DNA of 64,000 nucleotides from Elysia chlorotica. Taxonomy: Eukaryota; Mollusca; Gastropoda; Plakobranchidae. Both the position numbers and the translations under genes were made by a program. The notes beneath the pieces are model-generated. The model worked only from the letters and a program-made list of their open reading frames with translations. It had not been told where the DNA came from and ran no database searches. The DNA lies in contig RQTK01000030.1 in NCBI GenBank assembly GCA_003991915.1, positions 797,651 through 861,650 of the forward strand, given 5' to 3'. Of the stretch, positions 32,901 through 38,392 are shown piece by piece (within the stretch, counting starts at the first letter, position 1; each line of letters starts with the position of its first letter).

Positions 32901-35275
32901 AGTACAACTTTCAGTTAGTTTTACGACCCCTAGGTTCCCCAAAAAATCATATAAACAGAGACAAGAGTTTGAGTCAGTATTTACAGCACAGCAACAGTTT
33001 TATTGTACCAAGACAAGGCAACGGTTGAGAATCAAACCTCAGACCTCCTGTCCACTACTGATTAAGCTATTTAAAATAAGATAAGATAAGATAAGAAAAG
33101 ATTAGATAGTCCTCCATTAATCCTTCGAGGGAAATCAAAAAATGATAGATGTCCAAAATACTTGTACAGTTTACATTTAAAAATAGGAATAAGAGAATAA
33201 GAGTTTGTGCATATGAATACCTGCAGAAAGACATTATATCAAAATTTAACAAATTAATTCATTAATTAATTATAAAATCATTGATATAGTGTATGAATAT
33301 CATGCCTCTAAATAGAAATTAGTAATATAAATTTAAATCAAAATTAAACTAGGTAAAAGCATGGTTCTAATTTGTAAGAAATCTAACTGTCGCATAACAT
33401 GATAACTAGATGCTTATGTCCTTAGTAAACAGGAACAAAAATCTATGAAGTTAAATATCTATGATACTATCACAAATTCACGCAAAATAACTACCTCCTG
33501 AGTAAATCGGCACTTTGAAGTACACCATCCCAACTGCATCACACCTTTGGAGACGAGCATCAGCTCATATACCCATTTGCCTAGGAAAAATAGTGACAAC
33601 AAAAAACATAACTATTTAACTGAAACTACATGCAGGACTTCAGATCTTCACTAACTTCATCTTTTCCGTCAGCAGAATCAGAAAAGACAAAAAAAAAGTT
33701 TACCAATTGTTTTTTGTTTGTTTTGTTTTTTAAACACAATTGAAATTTATAGCTGCTTCAATGATGAATTTAGAAAAAAGAAAATAAGCATGGAAATATA
33801 AAACTTTTATTGAAAAAAAAACAATGCACGTAGAATTTTAAAACTTACCTTCGTAAACACAACAGTTGCCTCTTATGCTGCTGAAGTTGGAGTGACTTGT
33901 TATCTACATTATCAAGATGAAAAAAAAAAATATGTGTAAGACAAAGCCATGGGTCTTGATAGAAAGGCTATCTTAATCATGTATAAATCTCAGAAAAAAA
34001 GATTAATACTAAAAATATTTAATTTTATTAGATTTTACTGCAGGTTCTAGTCAAGAAAGGCAAATGTTCAATATTCAACATAATTTAGTTTTTACTTGCC
34101 CTGATTTTAGAGTCACTGAAAAGGTTAAATATCTGTAATCTTTTCACGGGTGAAGATTTTTGTTTCCAGTAAAAATATCTTTGTGAGAGGATGATTGATC
34201 TTTTCAAGTATTATATATATATATTTTGGGGGTGACGTTGCAATGATCCACCTTTGTGAAGATGCTCCTCATGGCTTGGACAAGTTTTTCTGGGTCCCCT
34301 GTGTCACCCAAGACGTAGTTAAGGCTCTTGAGTCATTGAGTCAAGGCGAATGTAAAGTTATGGGAACCTACCTCACAAATATCATTTGCCAAGTTTAATT
34401 ATAGGGCCCTCACTCTTGGTTCCCGGACGCTATATCAGGTCTCAAGAGCATGGGACCAACTTTACAACTTTACTACATAGCTTTATCTGGTACATAAGCA
34501 ACAAACCCCAAGTTTGTCTGGATCCAACAAAAGACTGCCGACACTGGTTAGGATATCAAATGTGCTCTCCGCAGGTCCAAGGCGGCCTTCGATGTCTGCC
34601 TGCTGACCTTGGAGAGAGGAGGGTATAACTTGTGTGGCATGAGACTCGCTACTGCTCTGAAGCGAGGCCTTGAGCTCATTTTGTGTCACCTCTTTCAGGG
34701 ACTCTGCGATGAAGGTATCCAAGGTAGGAAGACTCAAGTGTTTTCTGAAGAGTGGTATGATAGGAAAGTTAATGGTAATAAAAGAGCCATGATGTTCAAT
34801 AAGAGAAAAGAGATCAACAGCATCATAATGATTTTCACTCAAAAGAAAGAAAAACCCCTTAAAATTATGATTTGTAACCTGAAAGAAAGCAACAATCTGT
34901 GTATTCAATTCCTCCAAAATGTGTTTAAACAATTTGTTGTGATATGCAAAACATGAAAAAGAATTCAAGTACAAAACTAATTTGTAAAAGTTTATTTTAC
35001 ATACTTTGATCTACAGCTTTTGTATAGAACAATTTATATCATTGGCATGTATTATTTAATTTTCTCTTTAATTTATGCTTTATACTAAAAAATTTAATTT
35101 CGTGTTATCATTTTTTAAATTCTTTTACAATTATAATTATTATTAAAAAATGGAAAAAAAATATCAAAAAAGTATTACTCATACCTAGAAGGATGAATAC
35201 ATGATGCTCCTTCCACAGGTGAAGATGAGCGACACTCTCCAAACACATCTTGTAAAACTTTATTTGAATAAAAAT
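638..35275 (-). CDS. RNF123: RNF123/KPC1-like E3 ubiquitin-protein ligase (gene span, RING exon outside window)
   Basis: In vertebrates RNF123 is the catalytic subunit of the Kip1-ubiquitination-promoting complex: a large cytoplasmic protein with an N-terminal SPRY domain, a long helical middle and a C-terminal RING finger. Here exons on the minus strand, read from about 35.3 kb down to 0.64 kb, match that protein in order. SPRY pieces: [16 protein letters not shown], then [58 protein letters not shown] and [16 protein letters not shown]. Middle: [20 protein letters not shown] and [14 protein letters not shown]. End: [15 protein letters not shown]. Splice phases agree at almost every junction. 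Exceptions are one exon probably lost in the 25438-25871 gap, one missing between 7941 and 10392, and an uncertain 5' end: no start codon was identified. The RING exon is beyond position 1. Individual exons are listed separately. Alternative: a related SPRY-containing ligase, but colinearity with RNF123 over the whole length makes this unlikely. Confidence 0.93.
1895..2135 (-). mobile_element. tRNA-derived SINE
   Basis: Reverse-strand copy of the SINE family: tail at about 1920 ('gggtatattgtggaccgac'), core ('gactcctgtctcagccggtc') and a tRNA-like head ending near 2125, followed by a run of C. It sits in an RNF123 intron. Confidence 0.8.
2282..2406 (-). CDS. RNF123: RNF123 exon
   Basis: Reads [20 protein letters not shown] and ends FSFRK plus one base, joining to the pre-RING exon to give KFEEIS. 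Acceptor AACATCAG, donor GTGAGC. The open frame continuing past 2281 is intron, since the GTGAGC donor restores homology. Confidence 0.9.
2700..3478. repeat. (GA)n/(AGAC)n-rich low-complexity tract
   Basis: About 780 bp of purine-rich GAGA/GACA repeats with a recurring 'aggcagagagggaatatgctgagagagaaagagag' motif roughly every 110-130 bp. So it is a higher-order minisatellite within a microsatellite. Long open frames here (Arg/Glu or Ser/Leu repeats) are artefacts of composition. Located in an RNF123 intron. Confidence 0.9.
3495..3579 (-). CDS. RNF123: RNF123 exon
   Basis: Reads [19 protein letters not shown] and on to LIVRCGGS, matching the conserved 'hYPILVAVTGILVQLLVR'-type segment of RNF123. 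Acceptor CACCAG, donor GTGGTC. Two bases complete a codon at its start and two bases (AG) remain at its end, agreeing with both neighbours. Confidence 0.9.
4050..5625 (-). mobile_element. Internal part of a DNA transposon (relative of the 46777-48804 element)
   Basis: The reverse complement of this stretch resembles 47.16-48.66 kb in blocks. Examples are 'cactgcaaacctaattgat' (about 4057), a SINE remnant at about 4372-4475, the region around 5040-5110, and 'ggattcccggatggacagat' (about 5291). The terminal inverted repeats seen on the other copy were not found here. The right end runs into an (AAT)n microsatellite at 5634-5735. Confidence 0.75.
5634..5735. repeat. (AAT)n microsatellite
   Basis: About 100 bp of almost pure AAT repeats at the end of the transposon-derived block. 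Confidence 0.95.
5851..5926 (-). CDS. RNF123: RNF123 exon
   Basis: Reads [20 protein letters not shown], equivalent to the vertebrate 'LLNQVLNRVT...FDRVV' segment. Acceptor TTTTCCTCAG, donor GTGAGT. It begins in phase 0 and ends with one base, which with the next exon restores IHGLDTV. Confidence 0.9.
6580..7700. repeat. Minisatellite array, decayed to recent
   Basis: From about 6580 the sequence is built from variants of 'catgatttgacacaaac' and 'tcaatgatttgacttcca'. Between about 7340 and 7700 these become a clean tandem of roughly 80-bp units ('gacactaatctcaatgatttgacttccatgatatgacaacaccttcatcttgacggcccaaaa'). It ends about 50 bp before an RNF123 donor site. Confidence 0.85.
7752..7940 (-). 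CDS. RNF123: RNF123 exon
   Basis: Sixty-three codons, including [20 protein letters not shown] and [18 protein letters not shown], closely matching the '[20 protein letters not shown]...DWTRP' segment of RNF123. Acceptor CCTGTCAG, donor GTTGGT; both ends phase 0. The upstream neighbour found (10393-10483) ends in phase 1, so an exon between them is missing. Confidence 0.93.
8005..8265. repeat. (ATT)n/(ATC)n-rich low-complexity tract
   Basis: Imperfect ATT/ATC trinucleotide repeats followed by repeated 'gactattattattaatgtt' units. I see no gene in it. Confidence 0.85.
9217..9234 (+). other. tRNA-Pro-type primer-binding site
   Basis: Eighteen bases, TGGGGGCTCGTCCGGGAT, right after the LTR. 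It is identical to the well-known tRNA-Pro primer site used by gammaretroviruses. Confidence 0.85.
9561..10170 (+). pseudogene. gag-like pseudogene of the LTR retroelement
   Basis: Open from ATG 9561 for about 75 codons (Lys/Glu/Gln-rich coiled coil, [17 protein letters not shown]), then out of frame, with at least two frameshifts and several stops. Similarity is to the matrix/capsid-like gag segment of Ty3/gypsy elements. Not functional as it stands. Confidence 0.75.
10190..10355 (+). mobile_element. SINE (5'-truncated)
   Basis: Core 'gggtcggtgtcagtttaatgtgaccggctgagac' and tail 'cccatccacaatacagcctatacagtgctgacgtt' of the SINE family, without a recognisable tRNA head. It abuts the 3' end of the decayed retroelement. 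Confidence 0.8.
10393..10483 (-). CDS. RNF123: RNF123 exon
   Basis: Reads [20 protein letters not shown] and on to TEFSYVSLQ plus one base; vertebrate RNF123 has '[16 protein letters not shown]'. Acceptor GCCCAG, donor GTAAGTC. It ends in phase 1, which does not match the next exon found (7752-7940, phase 0). Confidence 0.92.
10858..10945 (-). CDS. RNF123: RNF123 exon
   Basis: Reads [20 protein letters not shown] and on to NWILVRIWK, matching '[20 protein letters not shown]'. Acceptor GCACAG, donor GTACAT; phases agree on both sides. Confidence 0.93.
11926..12013 (-). CDS. RNF123: RNF123 exon
   Basis: Reads [20 protein letters not shown] and on to ILEEMPME, matching 'IRDSLMQALASYVCYPHSL'. 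Acceptor CCACCAG, donor GTAAGA. Its final two bases join the next exon to give MENRILM. Confidence 0.92.
12427..12501 (-). CDS. RNF123: RNF123 exon
   Basis: Reads [20 protein letters not shown] and on to LVSN, corresponding to 'TRLAAILAKHFADARIVGTD'. Acceptor CCAACAG, donor GTAAGT; phases agree on both sides. Confidence 0.9.
13477..13654 (-). CDS. RNF123: RNF123 exon
   Basis: Fifty-nine codons, including [20 protein letters not shown] and [20 protein letters not shown], matching '[22 protein letters not shown]'. Acceptor CTGTCAG, donor GTGAGT. The flank on its acceptor side is the seed of a tandem repeat array. Confidence 0.93.
13660..14330. repeat. ~95-bp tandem repeat array next to an RNF123 splice acceptor
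   Basis: Four good copies of a roughly 95-bp unit ('gcagaggacaacaaaatttcatggc...gggaacaaggcttaaaggtaaagcattttt') start at about 13663, 13757, 13853 and 13946. More diverged copies with 'ggctatagcagtatgat' continue to about 14310. Confidence 0.88.
14648..14755 (-). CDS. RNF123: RNF123 exon
   Basis: Thirty-six codons starting [20 protein letters not shown] and ending [16 protein letters not shown]; the family has '[31 protein letters not shown]'. Acceptor TTCTTAG, donor GTAAGT; both ends phase 0. Confidence 0.9.
14936..14968. repeat. (GAT)n microsatellite
   Basis: Eleven GAT repeats in an RNF123 intron. Confidence 0.9.
15901..15980. repeat. 80-bp near-perfect palindrome
   Basis: The arm beginning 'agattattacagtaaaattt' at 15901 returns as its reverse complement ending at 15980, with arms of about 33 bases around an (AT)n centre. 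A further (AT)n run follows. Confidence 0.9.
16322..16405 (-). CDS. RNF123: RNF123 exon
   Basis: Twenty-eight codons reading [20 protein letters not shown] and on to KIRKCPEE, matching 'YAMALRDTEDKLRRCP'. Acceptor ATTTCAG, donor GTAAGA; both ends phase 0. Confidence 0.92.
16862..17001. repeat. (AAC)n-(GAC)n-(AAT)n compound microsatellite
   Basis: About 140 bp of trinucleotide repeats that change phase along their length. It ends some 45 bp before the donor side of the next RNF123 exon. Confidence 0.95.
17045..17166 (-). CDS. RNF123: RNF123 exon
   Basis: Reads [20 protein letters not shown] and on to [20 protein letters not shown], matching 'LLEVLDGAVMMYNLSVHQQLGK'. Acceptor TCTCCAG, donor GTAGGC; phases agree on both sides. 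Confidence 0.92.
17579..17653 (-). CDS. RNF123: RNF123 exon
   Basis: Reads [20 protein letters not shown] and on to VKDS; a poorly conserved linker. Supported by acceptor TTCATAG, donor GTGAGT and matching phases (2 bases at the start, 1 at the end). Confidence 0.8.
18045..18310 (-). mobile_element. SINE copies (nested or tandem, partial)
   Basis: Two overlapping reverse-strand SINE pieces, one around 18045-18115 and one around 18125-18310 ('attatattgtgaatgggtcgtaagactg' to 'cattatactgacaccgacccaac'). Confidence 0.7.
18505..18690 (-). mobile_element. SINE copy
   Basis: Reverse-strand SINE tail and core ('tataggctgtattgttgacaggtccc' to 'cacattaaactgacatagac'), diverged. Confidence 0.7.
18823..18924 (-). 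CDS. RNF123: RNF123 exon
   Basis: Reads [20 protein letters not shown] and on to [13 protein letters not shown], matching '[29 protein letters not shown]'. Acceptor GTAAACAG, donor GTGAGT; phases agree on both sides. Confidence 0.92.
19388..19468. repeat. (TCTA)n/(CT)n microsatellite
   Basis: TATC repeats passing into CT repeats, ending about 40 bp before an RNF123 exon on the donor side. Confidence 0.9.
19511..19598 (-). CDS. RNF123: RNF123 exon
   Basis: Reads [20 protein letters not shown] and on to WDQTSISSA, matching '[23 protein letters not shown]'. Acceptor AGCCCAG, donor GTGGGT; starts in phase 0 and ends with one base. Confidence 0.92.
19820..20130 (-). mobile_element. SINE copy with partly repeated head
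   Basis: Reverse-strand SINE from the tail near 19830 to the tRNA-like head near 20055. A second partial repeat of the head region ('cattataatgacaccaacctaaccagtaggga') continues to about 20130. Confidence 0.8.
20863..20934 (-). CDS. RNF123: RNF123 exon
   Basis: Twenty-four codons reading [20 protein letters not shown] and on to TFNR, matching 'ASRYIFLTKFRKFLQEN'. Acceptor TTTTTAG, donor GTAATT; both ends phase 0. Confidence 0.9.
21725..21786 (-). CDS. RNF123: RNF123 exon
   Basis: Reads [20 protein letters not shown], matching '[21 protein letters not shown]'. Acceptor CATGTAG, donor GTGAGC; phases agree on both sides. Confidence 0.9.
22345..22462 (-). CDS. RNF123: RNF123 exon
   Basis: Acidic stretch [20 protein letters not shown], then [16 protein letters not shown], corresponding to the acidic and basic segment before '[14 protein letters not shown]'. 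Acceptor CTCCACAG, donor GTGAGA; phases agree on both sides. Confidence 0.88.
22660..22885. repeat. Short-unit minisatellite up to an RNF123 donor site
   Basis: Imperfect repeats of about 20-25 bp around 'cttcagagtgtcaagttttac'. The last unit overlaps the splice donor of the next exon. Confidence 0.85.
22886..22988 (-). CDS. RNF123: RNF123 exon following a U12-type AT-AC intron
   Basis: Reads [20 protein letters not shown] and on to [13 protein letters not shown], matching 'VFFYIKSP...LIPTTWWP'. No AG acceptor fits the frame. The intron ends in AC, with a CCTTGACT branch-like motif about 10 nt upstream. Joining after AC gives SVLFERIKF, the same length as the vertebrate protein. Donor GTAAAA. 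Confidence 0.9.
22989..23704 (-). other. Predicted minor-spliceosome (U12) AT-AC intron
   Basis: Donor on the minus strand is ATATCCTTG (23704 down to 23696), one base from the U12 consensus ATATCCTTT. The branch motif ACCTTGACT has its A at about 23000, and the intron ends in AC at 22990-22989. The phase is consistent: two bases are left in the upstream exon and one is supplied by the next. Confidence 0.85.
23705..23778 (-). CDS. RNF123: RNF123 exon preceding a U12-type intron
   Basis: Reads [20 protein letters not shown] and on to LTSV, matching '[23 protein letters not shown]'. Acceptor CCATCTAG. No GT donor fits; the exon ends directly at ATATCCTTG. Confidence 0.9.
24627..24901. mobile_element. 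Foldback (long inverted repeat) element
   Basis: The arm at about 24627-24750 ('caatttttgtaaaac' to 'atgtatatttaatgtacaggg') returns inverted at about 24787-24901. The arms are imperfect, around 115-125 bp, separated by a T-rich loop. It is MITE-like; no target-site duplication was worked out. Confidence 0.8.
25043..25437. repeat. 96-98-bp tandem array running into an assembly gap
   Basis: Units start at 25043, 25141, 25237 and 25333, and a fifth at 25431 is cut by the gap. They differ at only a few bases. The minus strand stays open across the units but shows no known domain. Confidence 0.95.
25438..25871. other. Assembly gap (N)
   Basis: 434 N. It lies between RNF123 exons 23705-23778 and 26635-26760. 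About 33 residues of the family sequence, between LLWMLMQ and KKFLALT, are unaccounted for there, so one exon may be in the gap. Confidence 0.98.
26325..26402 (-). pseudogene. 5'-truncated duplicate of an RNF123 exon (copy 1)
   Basis: Repeats the last ~78 bases of exon 26635-26760 ([20 protein letters not shown]) with the same GTTAGTCTG donor. The first half of the exon and the acceptor are absent; CAGA-rich simple sequence takes their place. Confidence 0.9.
26482..26559 (-). pseudogene. 5'-truncated duplicate of an RNF123 exon (copy 2)
   Basis: Same ~78-base segment and donor as copy 1, about 155 bp away. No acceptor, so it is unlikely to be spliced in as an internal exon. Confidence 0.9.
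26635..26760 (-). CDS. RNF123: RNF123 exon (complete copy)
   Basis: Forty-two codons, [20 protein letters not shown] and on to the [12 protein letters not shown] end, matching 'RKVYLVEAVLMSFLLGI...HQVLDLLWLFME'. Acceptor GATTTCAG, donor GTTAGT; both ends phase 0. Its 3' half is duplicated twice downstream. Confidence 0.93.
26815..26938 (+). mobile_element. SINE-like tail with (CT)n microsatellite
   Basis: 'gccgcataggattcctctggggaaacctaggaaacgttaaa' followed by CT repeats. The same sequence, with a GA-rich tail, occurs at 54431-54490, so it is a dispersed repeat with a simple-sequence tail. Confidence 0.65.
27391..27450. repeat. Isolated partial unit of the 25.0-25.4 kb array
   Basis: 'ccacaattttacaacaatgcaggacacttgttgccatagcaaataaaacaaaggttaag' matches the 3' half of the 96-98-bp unit, about 1.5 kb beyond the gap. 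Confidence 0.9.
27805..27939 (-). CDS. RNF123: RNF123 exon
   Basis: Forty-five codons, including [20 protein letters not shown] and KLAPLL, matching 'TVLLTLAHIFHHFAPLLRK'. Acceptor ATTTCAG, donor GTAAGG; both ends phase 0. Confidence 0.92.
28190..28307 (-). CDS. RNF123: RNF123 exon following a U12-type AT-AC intron
   Basis: Reads [20 protein letters not shown] and on to [10 protein letters not shown], matching '[24 protein letters not shown]'. It begins right after an AC dinucleotide; joined to the upstream exon it gives [12 protein letters not shown]. Donor GTAGGA. Confidence 0.93.
28308..29056 (-). other. Predicted minor-spliceosome (U12) AT-AC intron
   Basis: Donor on the minus strand is ATATCCTTT (29056 down to 29048), a perfect match to the U12 AT-AC consensus. 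TTCCTTGAA near 28327-28319 fits the branch site, about 11 nt before the terminal AC (28309-28308). The upstream exon ends with two bases (AA) and the next supplies G, restoring a conserved Lys codon. Confidence 0.9.
29057..29182 (-). CDS. RNF123: RNF123 SPRY exon preceding a U12-type intron
   Basis: Reads [20 protein letters not shown] and on to [20 protein letters not shown], matching '[44 protein letters not shown]'. Acceptor TTTACAG; the exon ends at ATATCCTTT. Confidence 0.95.
30448..30515 (-). CDS. RNF123: RNF123 SPRY exon with a GC donor
   Basis: Reads [20 protein letters not shown] and on to FY plus AG, matching '[20 protein letters not shown]'. Acceptor GCTGAAG. The donor is GCAAGT, a standard GC-AG variant; the joined codon AG+A encodes Arg before NGVFLG. 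Confidence 0.9.
30937..31023 (-). CDS. RNF123: RNF123 SPRY exon, copy 1 of a duplicated pair
   Basis: Twenty-nine codons reading [20 protein letters not shown] and on to NITTKKYGE, almost identical to vertebrate '[24 protein letters not shown]'. Acceptor ATCTCAG, donor GTATAA; phase 0 at both ends, so either or both copies could be spliced in without a frameshift. Confidence 0.92.
31819..31897 (-). pseudogene. Truncated duplicate of the RNF123 '[10 protein letters not shown]' exon
   Basis: Same sequence and GTAGTT donor as exon 33495-33580, but the duplication breakpoint removed the acceptor and the GKW codons. Confidence 0.88.
31903..33573 (-). repeat. Tandem segmental duplication, upstream copy with a ~385-bp insertion
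   Basis: Counterpart of 30648-31897. About 385 extra bases (roughly 32120-32503) interrupt it before the 87-bp exon copy. Confidence 0.88.
32578..32664 (-). CDS. RNF123: RNF123 SPRY exon, copy 2 of a duplicated pair
   Basis: Encodes the same 29 residues as the exon at 30937-31023, with intact acceptor and donor. Whether one, the other or both are used cannot be decided from sequence. Confidence 0.88.
33495..33580 (-). CDS. RNF123: RNF123 SPRY exon
   Basis: Reads [20 protein letters not shown] and on to SKCRFTQE, matching '[29 protein letters not shown]'. Acceptor TTCCTAG, donor GTAGTT; phases agree. Confidence 0.94.
33849..33903 (-). CDS. RNF123: RNF123 SPRY exon
   Basis: Reads [18 protein letters not shown] plus one base, matching 'VIGHSNFGTIRSTTCVYKG'. 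Acceptor AATGTAG, donor GTAAGT. Confidence 0.92.
34507..34732 (-). CDS. RNF123: RNF123 exon before the SPRY core
   Basis: Contains [20 protein letters not shown] and [10 protein letters not shown], matching 'GQVEGRLGPSTVVLD...LLLVDDDLLG'. Donor GTTTGT. The acceptor is uncertain: CTTGAG at 34733 gives phase agreement with the exon proposed upstream; CATCGCAG at 34704 is an alternative. Confidence 0.85.
35185..35275 (-). CDS. RNF123: Tentative RNF123 N-terminal exon
   Basis: One frame reads [20 protein letters not shown], resembling the vertebrate 'EKLLNDYLNRIFSSSEHAPP'. Acceptor TTTTTAG, donor GTATGA. The start-codon exon was not identified; it may lie anywhere to the right, so the neighbouring minus-strand gene could be inside an RNF123 intron. 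Confidence 0.6.
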
Positions 35276-35576
35276 CTAAAAAGAAAAGAAAAAGCATCTT
35301 AGTGAAAAATAAGAATTATCTGTCTAAGCTTATTTGAAGTGCCTTTTGACCATGACATTTATCTTGAATCAAGCATTGGTATAATTGAAGCACATTATTG
35401 ACAACCAATGAAAAATACAAGACTATATAGTTTGCCATATATTTGATTTGTAACGTATGTATCAATGTATGTAATTTAAAATTAGGACACAAACTGCAGC
35501 TAGCTAACCTTAGGCTACTCGTACTCAGGTAGAAAAGTAGAAAATTTTTAATAAATGTAATTGCCACATACTTTCA

Positions 35577-35579
<3 letters not shown>

Positions 35580-35667
<88 letters not shown>

Positions 35668-35668
35668 C

Positions 35669-35707
<39 letters not shown>

Positions 35708-35744
35708 TATCTCTCTCCCTCACTAATGAATTGCCACATACTTT

Positions 35745-35795
<51 letters not shown>
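35580..35795. repeat. (CT)n microsatellite, duplicated
   Basis: Two CT tracts, each preceded by 'attgccacatactttcaat', so a small unit containing the start of the microsatellite was itself duplicated. Confidence 0.95.
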
Positions 35796-35797
<2 letters not shown>

Positions 35798-36149
35798 TTA
35801 AAGGGTTGAGGACTGATCATTTGCTGGCTGACTCAGATGCCCCTTTCGGCACTCCTTGAGTTTTGTGGTCCCTAGCCTGTGGGCGATCAAATGGGTGGGT
35901 GGGTTTAATTCGATAGGCGAGTGGGTGGGATTCGATTACATCGGAGTTAGCCAACGCGTGGATAGAGTTTCATATAAATCCACCCGAATTCACAGTTTTA
36001 ACATCTCCTTTCCTACTACTTGTTTTTTAAACTTTTGGCAAAGCTTAACAGTAATGACTACAACAGTAAAAAGCAAGAAAAAAAGGCACAACTGCAGAAA
36101 GCAGTTAATTAAAAACAACTTGTACGATAAAACAACTACACACTTAAAA

Positions 36150-36155
36150 TTTATT
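36150..36155 (-). promoter_or_regulatory. Candidate polyadenylation signal AATAAA
   Basis: AATAAA on the minus strand about 95 bases after the stop codon of the eight-exon transposase-like gene. Confidence 0.55.
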
Positions 36156-36249
36156 TGTACTGTAAATGAAGTTACATCTCAGGACTAGATCTAGTGAAAA
36201 AAAAAAAAAAAAGATTCCATAAACTATTTACACAGTCTCTGCACTTGGG

Positions 36250-36426
36250 CTAAAAAAAGTGTCTACTCCTATTGTCAATTGTAGGAGGACACAAAACGCC
36301 AACAATCTCGGCAAGAGTTACTGAGCAGACCTCAGGGATGTCTGGATAAACATAGGCCTTCCCTTGTTGCCTCAGGAAAGAGACCATGATATCCCCATCT
36401 GGCAATTCTTCCTCTGTGGGAACCAC
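36250..36426 (-). CDS. Transposase-like gene, exon 8 (3' end)
   Basis: Reads VVPTEEELPDGDIMVSFLRQ and ends SRHFF-TAG. Completes an SH3/Tudor-like tail. Acceptor ATTTCAG; phase 0. Confidence 0.85.
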   Translation of the reverse strand: MVPTEEELPDGDIMVSFLRQQGKAYVYPDIPEVCSVTLAEIVGVLCPPTIDNRSRHFF

Positions 36427-36688
36427 CTGAAATTTTAAAAAAAGCAATTATTTAAATTCTTTCAAACTTTCATGAAACAACAATTTCAAACAGTGGGTGA
36501 AAAAACAATCAGTATGAATGTATTTTCTTTCGCATAATTATATTTTATGTAAAGGTACACGCTCATAGTTTAATGACTTTTCAGAATTAGTTGCAAAGTT
36601 AAACCTAAAAAAAAAACCAACAAACCAACAATCACTGATATTCCTTGAAACATTTTGATGTCTTAGACGAAAGAAAAAAAACACATAC

Positions 36689-36857
36689 CACAGCATGGTA
36701 CAGAAGCTCTTTTCTGCCACTGAAGTATTTCACAGCTACATAATCTCCAATTCGAGGTTCTGTATCTTGAATTTGAGGTTCTGTATCTTCAGTGGCATGC
36801 ACTTCATCATCAGGTTCTGGCTCTTTAAGAAATCCTTCGTCCAGGGATGAAGGAATG
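36689..36857 (-). CDS. Transposase-like gene, exon 7
   Basis: Acidic linker EPEPDDEVHATEDTEPQIQD, including a short TEPQIQD/TEPRIGD repeat, then YVAVKYFSGRKELLYHAV. Acceptor AAACAAG, donor GTATGT; phases agree. Confidence 0.85.
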
Positions 36858-37102
36858 CTTGTTTGGAAGAGAAAGATGAAATAAAAGATCAACATAAAAT
36901 TACTTGATGTACCTTATAAAACCCAGGGTATACAACAAAAGCACAAAACATTTCAAATCCAATAACAAGTACAAGTTTGTGTCTGTTTTGAAAGATGTAA
37001 AGCAATTATAATTATGATGGCTAACAGTCATGTGATACTTTGATATAATACTTTATAGTCGCAAACTTAGTCACGAATATAATTATAGTATTAGTAGCAT
37101 AC

Positions 37103-37978
37103 CTGTTTTTTAGCTTATGTATGGTATGTGGGCCAGTGTAGTACTTGTTCCGGCAGTCTTGCCCTTCTCCATCTCTGCAGCTTTCACAAAAGCAGGCAAG
37201 CTGCCAGGTCTTTATGATGTAGTCACTGACTCGCTCTGCCTGATGGATCCTACGAGTCCCAGGAACTGTCACAATATCAGTGGCTGGTCTGTTGCGGATG
37301 ACGGTGCCCTTCTCCACAAGAAAAAACTCCCTTTTAAAAGTTTCTGTGGACCGAGCCATGTCTTGGGAGCACCAGGCGTACAAGTCGGCAGCACCTGTGA
37401 TGTTGACTCGGCCTGCCGCCACAGCCCGACCCAGGGCTTGGCTAAGGACTCCCGTCTAGCCATCAGCCTCCCCTTTGCCGTGCTCTGATCCAAAGAAGCA
37501 GCGTTGGATCTGCATGCCAGTGTAGAGGCTGAGATCAGCAAACGACCCTTTGCCTTTGTACTGGCCAGCACAGCCATCACTGAAAAGGTAGACCTTACGC
37601 ACTGACGGTGCAGCTTTCTTAAGAGCTTCCATGCTCTCAAGCGTAAAGTGGTGCACCGCGTGGAAGTCATGCTGGATGTCGTCTGTCACGAACATCATGC
37701 TGTGGCGCATCATACCGTTTTCAGTAATGTAGAAGCAGACAGTGGGATGAAGCGTTATCTGGCCCTTGCCGAAATGGGCGGACTTTACCTCTTGAGAGTA
37801 GGATGCCTTTCTATTTTCAGCAAAGTCCATGATAAGTAGAGCCTCATGGCTCCTCAAAGTCTGCTTCAAGAAGCTGTACTGGTTGTACTGCCACAAATAG
37901 GTATGTAAATGCCTTACAAAGGTGCAGTTTTGGGAGGGCTGCTGCAGGTCTTTCACAACAAACTCCTCCACCAGATCC
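37103..37978 (-). pseudogene. Transposase-like gene, exon 6: catalytic-core exon with TAG
   Basis: 876 bases, open except for TAG at 37456-37458. Carries the MDFAEN, FSDGCAGQYK and HGKGEADG motifs, then downstream TGVLSQALGRAVAAGRVN and the ACFCESC cluster. Acceptor TGTTAG, donor GTATGC; phases agree with both neighbours when the stop is ignored. Confidence 0.85.
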
Positions 37979-38241
37979 CTAACAGACAGAATAGATAAGA
38001 GAGAGAAGCATTCAAATTTTGAAAGGGCAGTTTCAAAATAATTTATACAGCCATCTTATGTCTAACAAATAAATTGTTGATAAAGACAAAGAAATGCATG
38101 TCTTGTGTTCACCACAAAATAATGTATTGGAAGTCTTGAGACAACTGACCCTATGATCATTGGCCCTTTAGAAAATTTGATGGAGAATATGACACAGTTC
38201 CTGCTGCCGATGACACGCTAAATGTGGGCGGGGAGTCTTAC

Positions 38242-38392
38242 CGTAGTAAACCAGTTTTGTTGACGACTTCCAGTTTGGTCCTGCCATCGATTTGCTGGCG
38301 TTCCCAGTGCTGCCACGACACAGTTTGGTCCATGTAGGGATAACACAGCCTCTCCAACTTTGCCCTCGGATCATGGCACAATTCACACTCTC
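38242..38392 (-). CDS. Transposase-like gene, exon 5
   Basis: Reads ECELCHDPRAKLERLCYPYM and on to LEVVNKTGLL. Acceptor TGGACAG, donor GTAAGA. Starts with two bases completing Gly and ends with two bases completing Arg. Confidence 0.85.

Noticed and set aside
34195..34398. Plus-strand open frames overlapping the RNF123 5' exons
   Set aside because: Shadows or intronic; the minus-strand reading matches a known protein and its splice phases.
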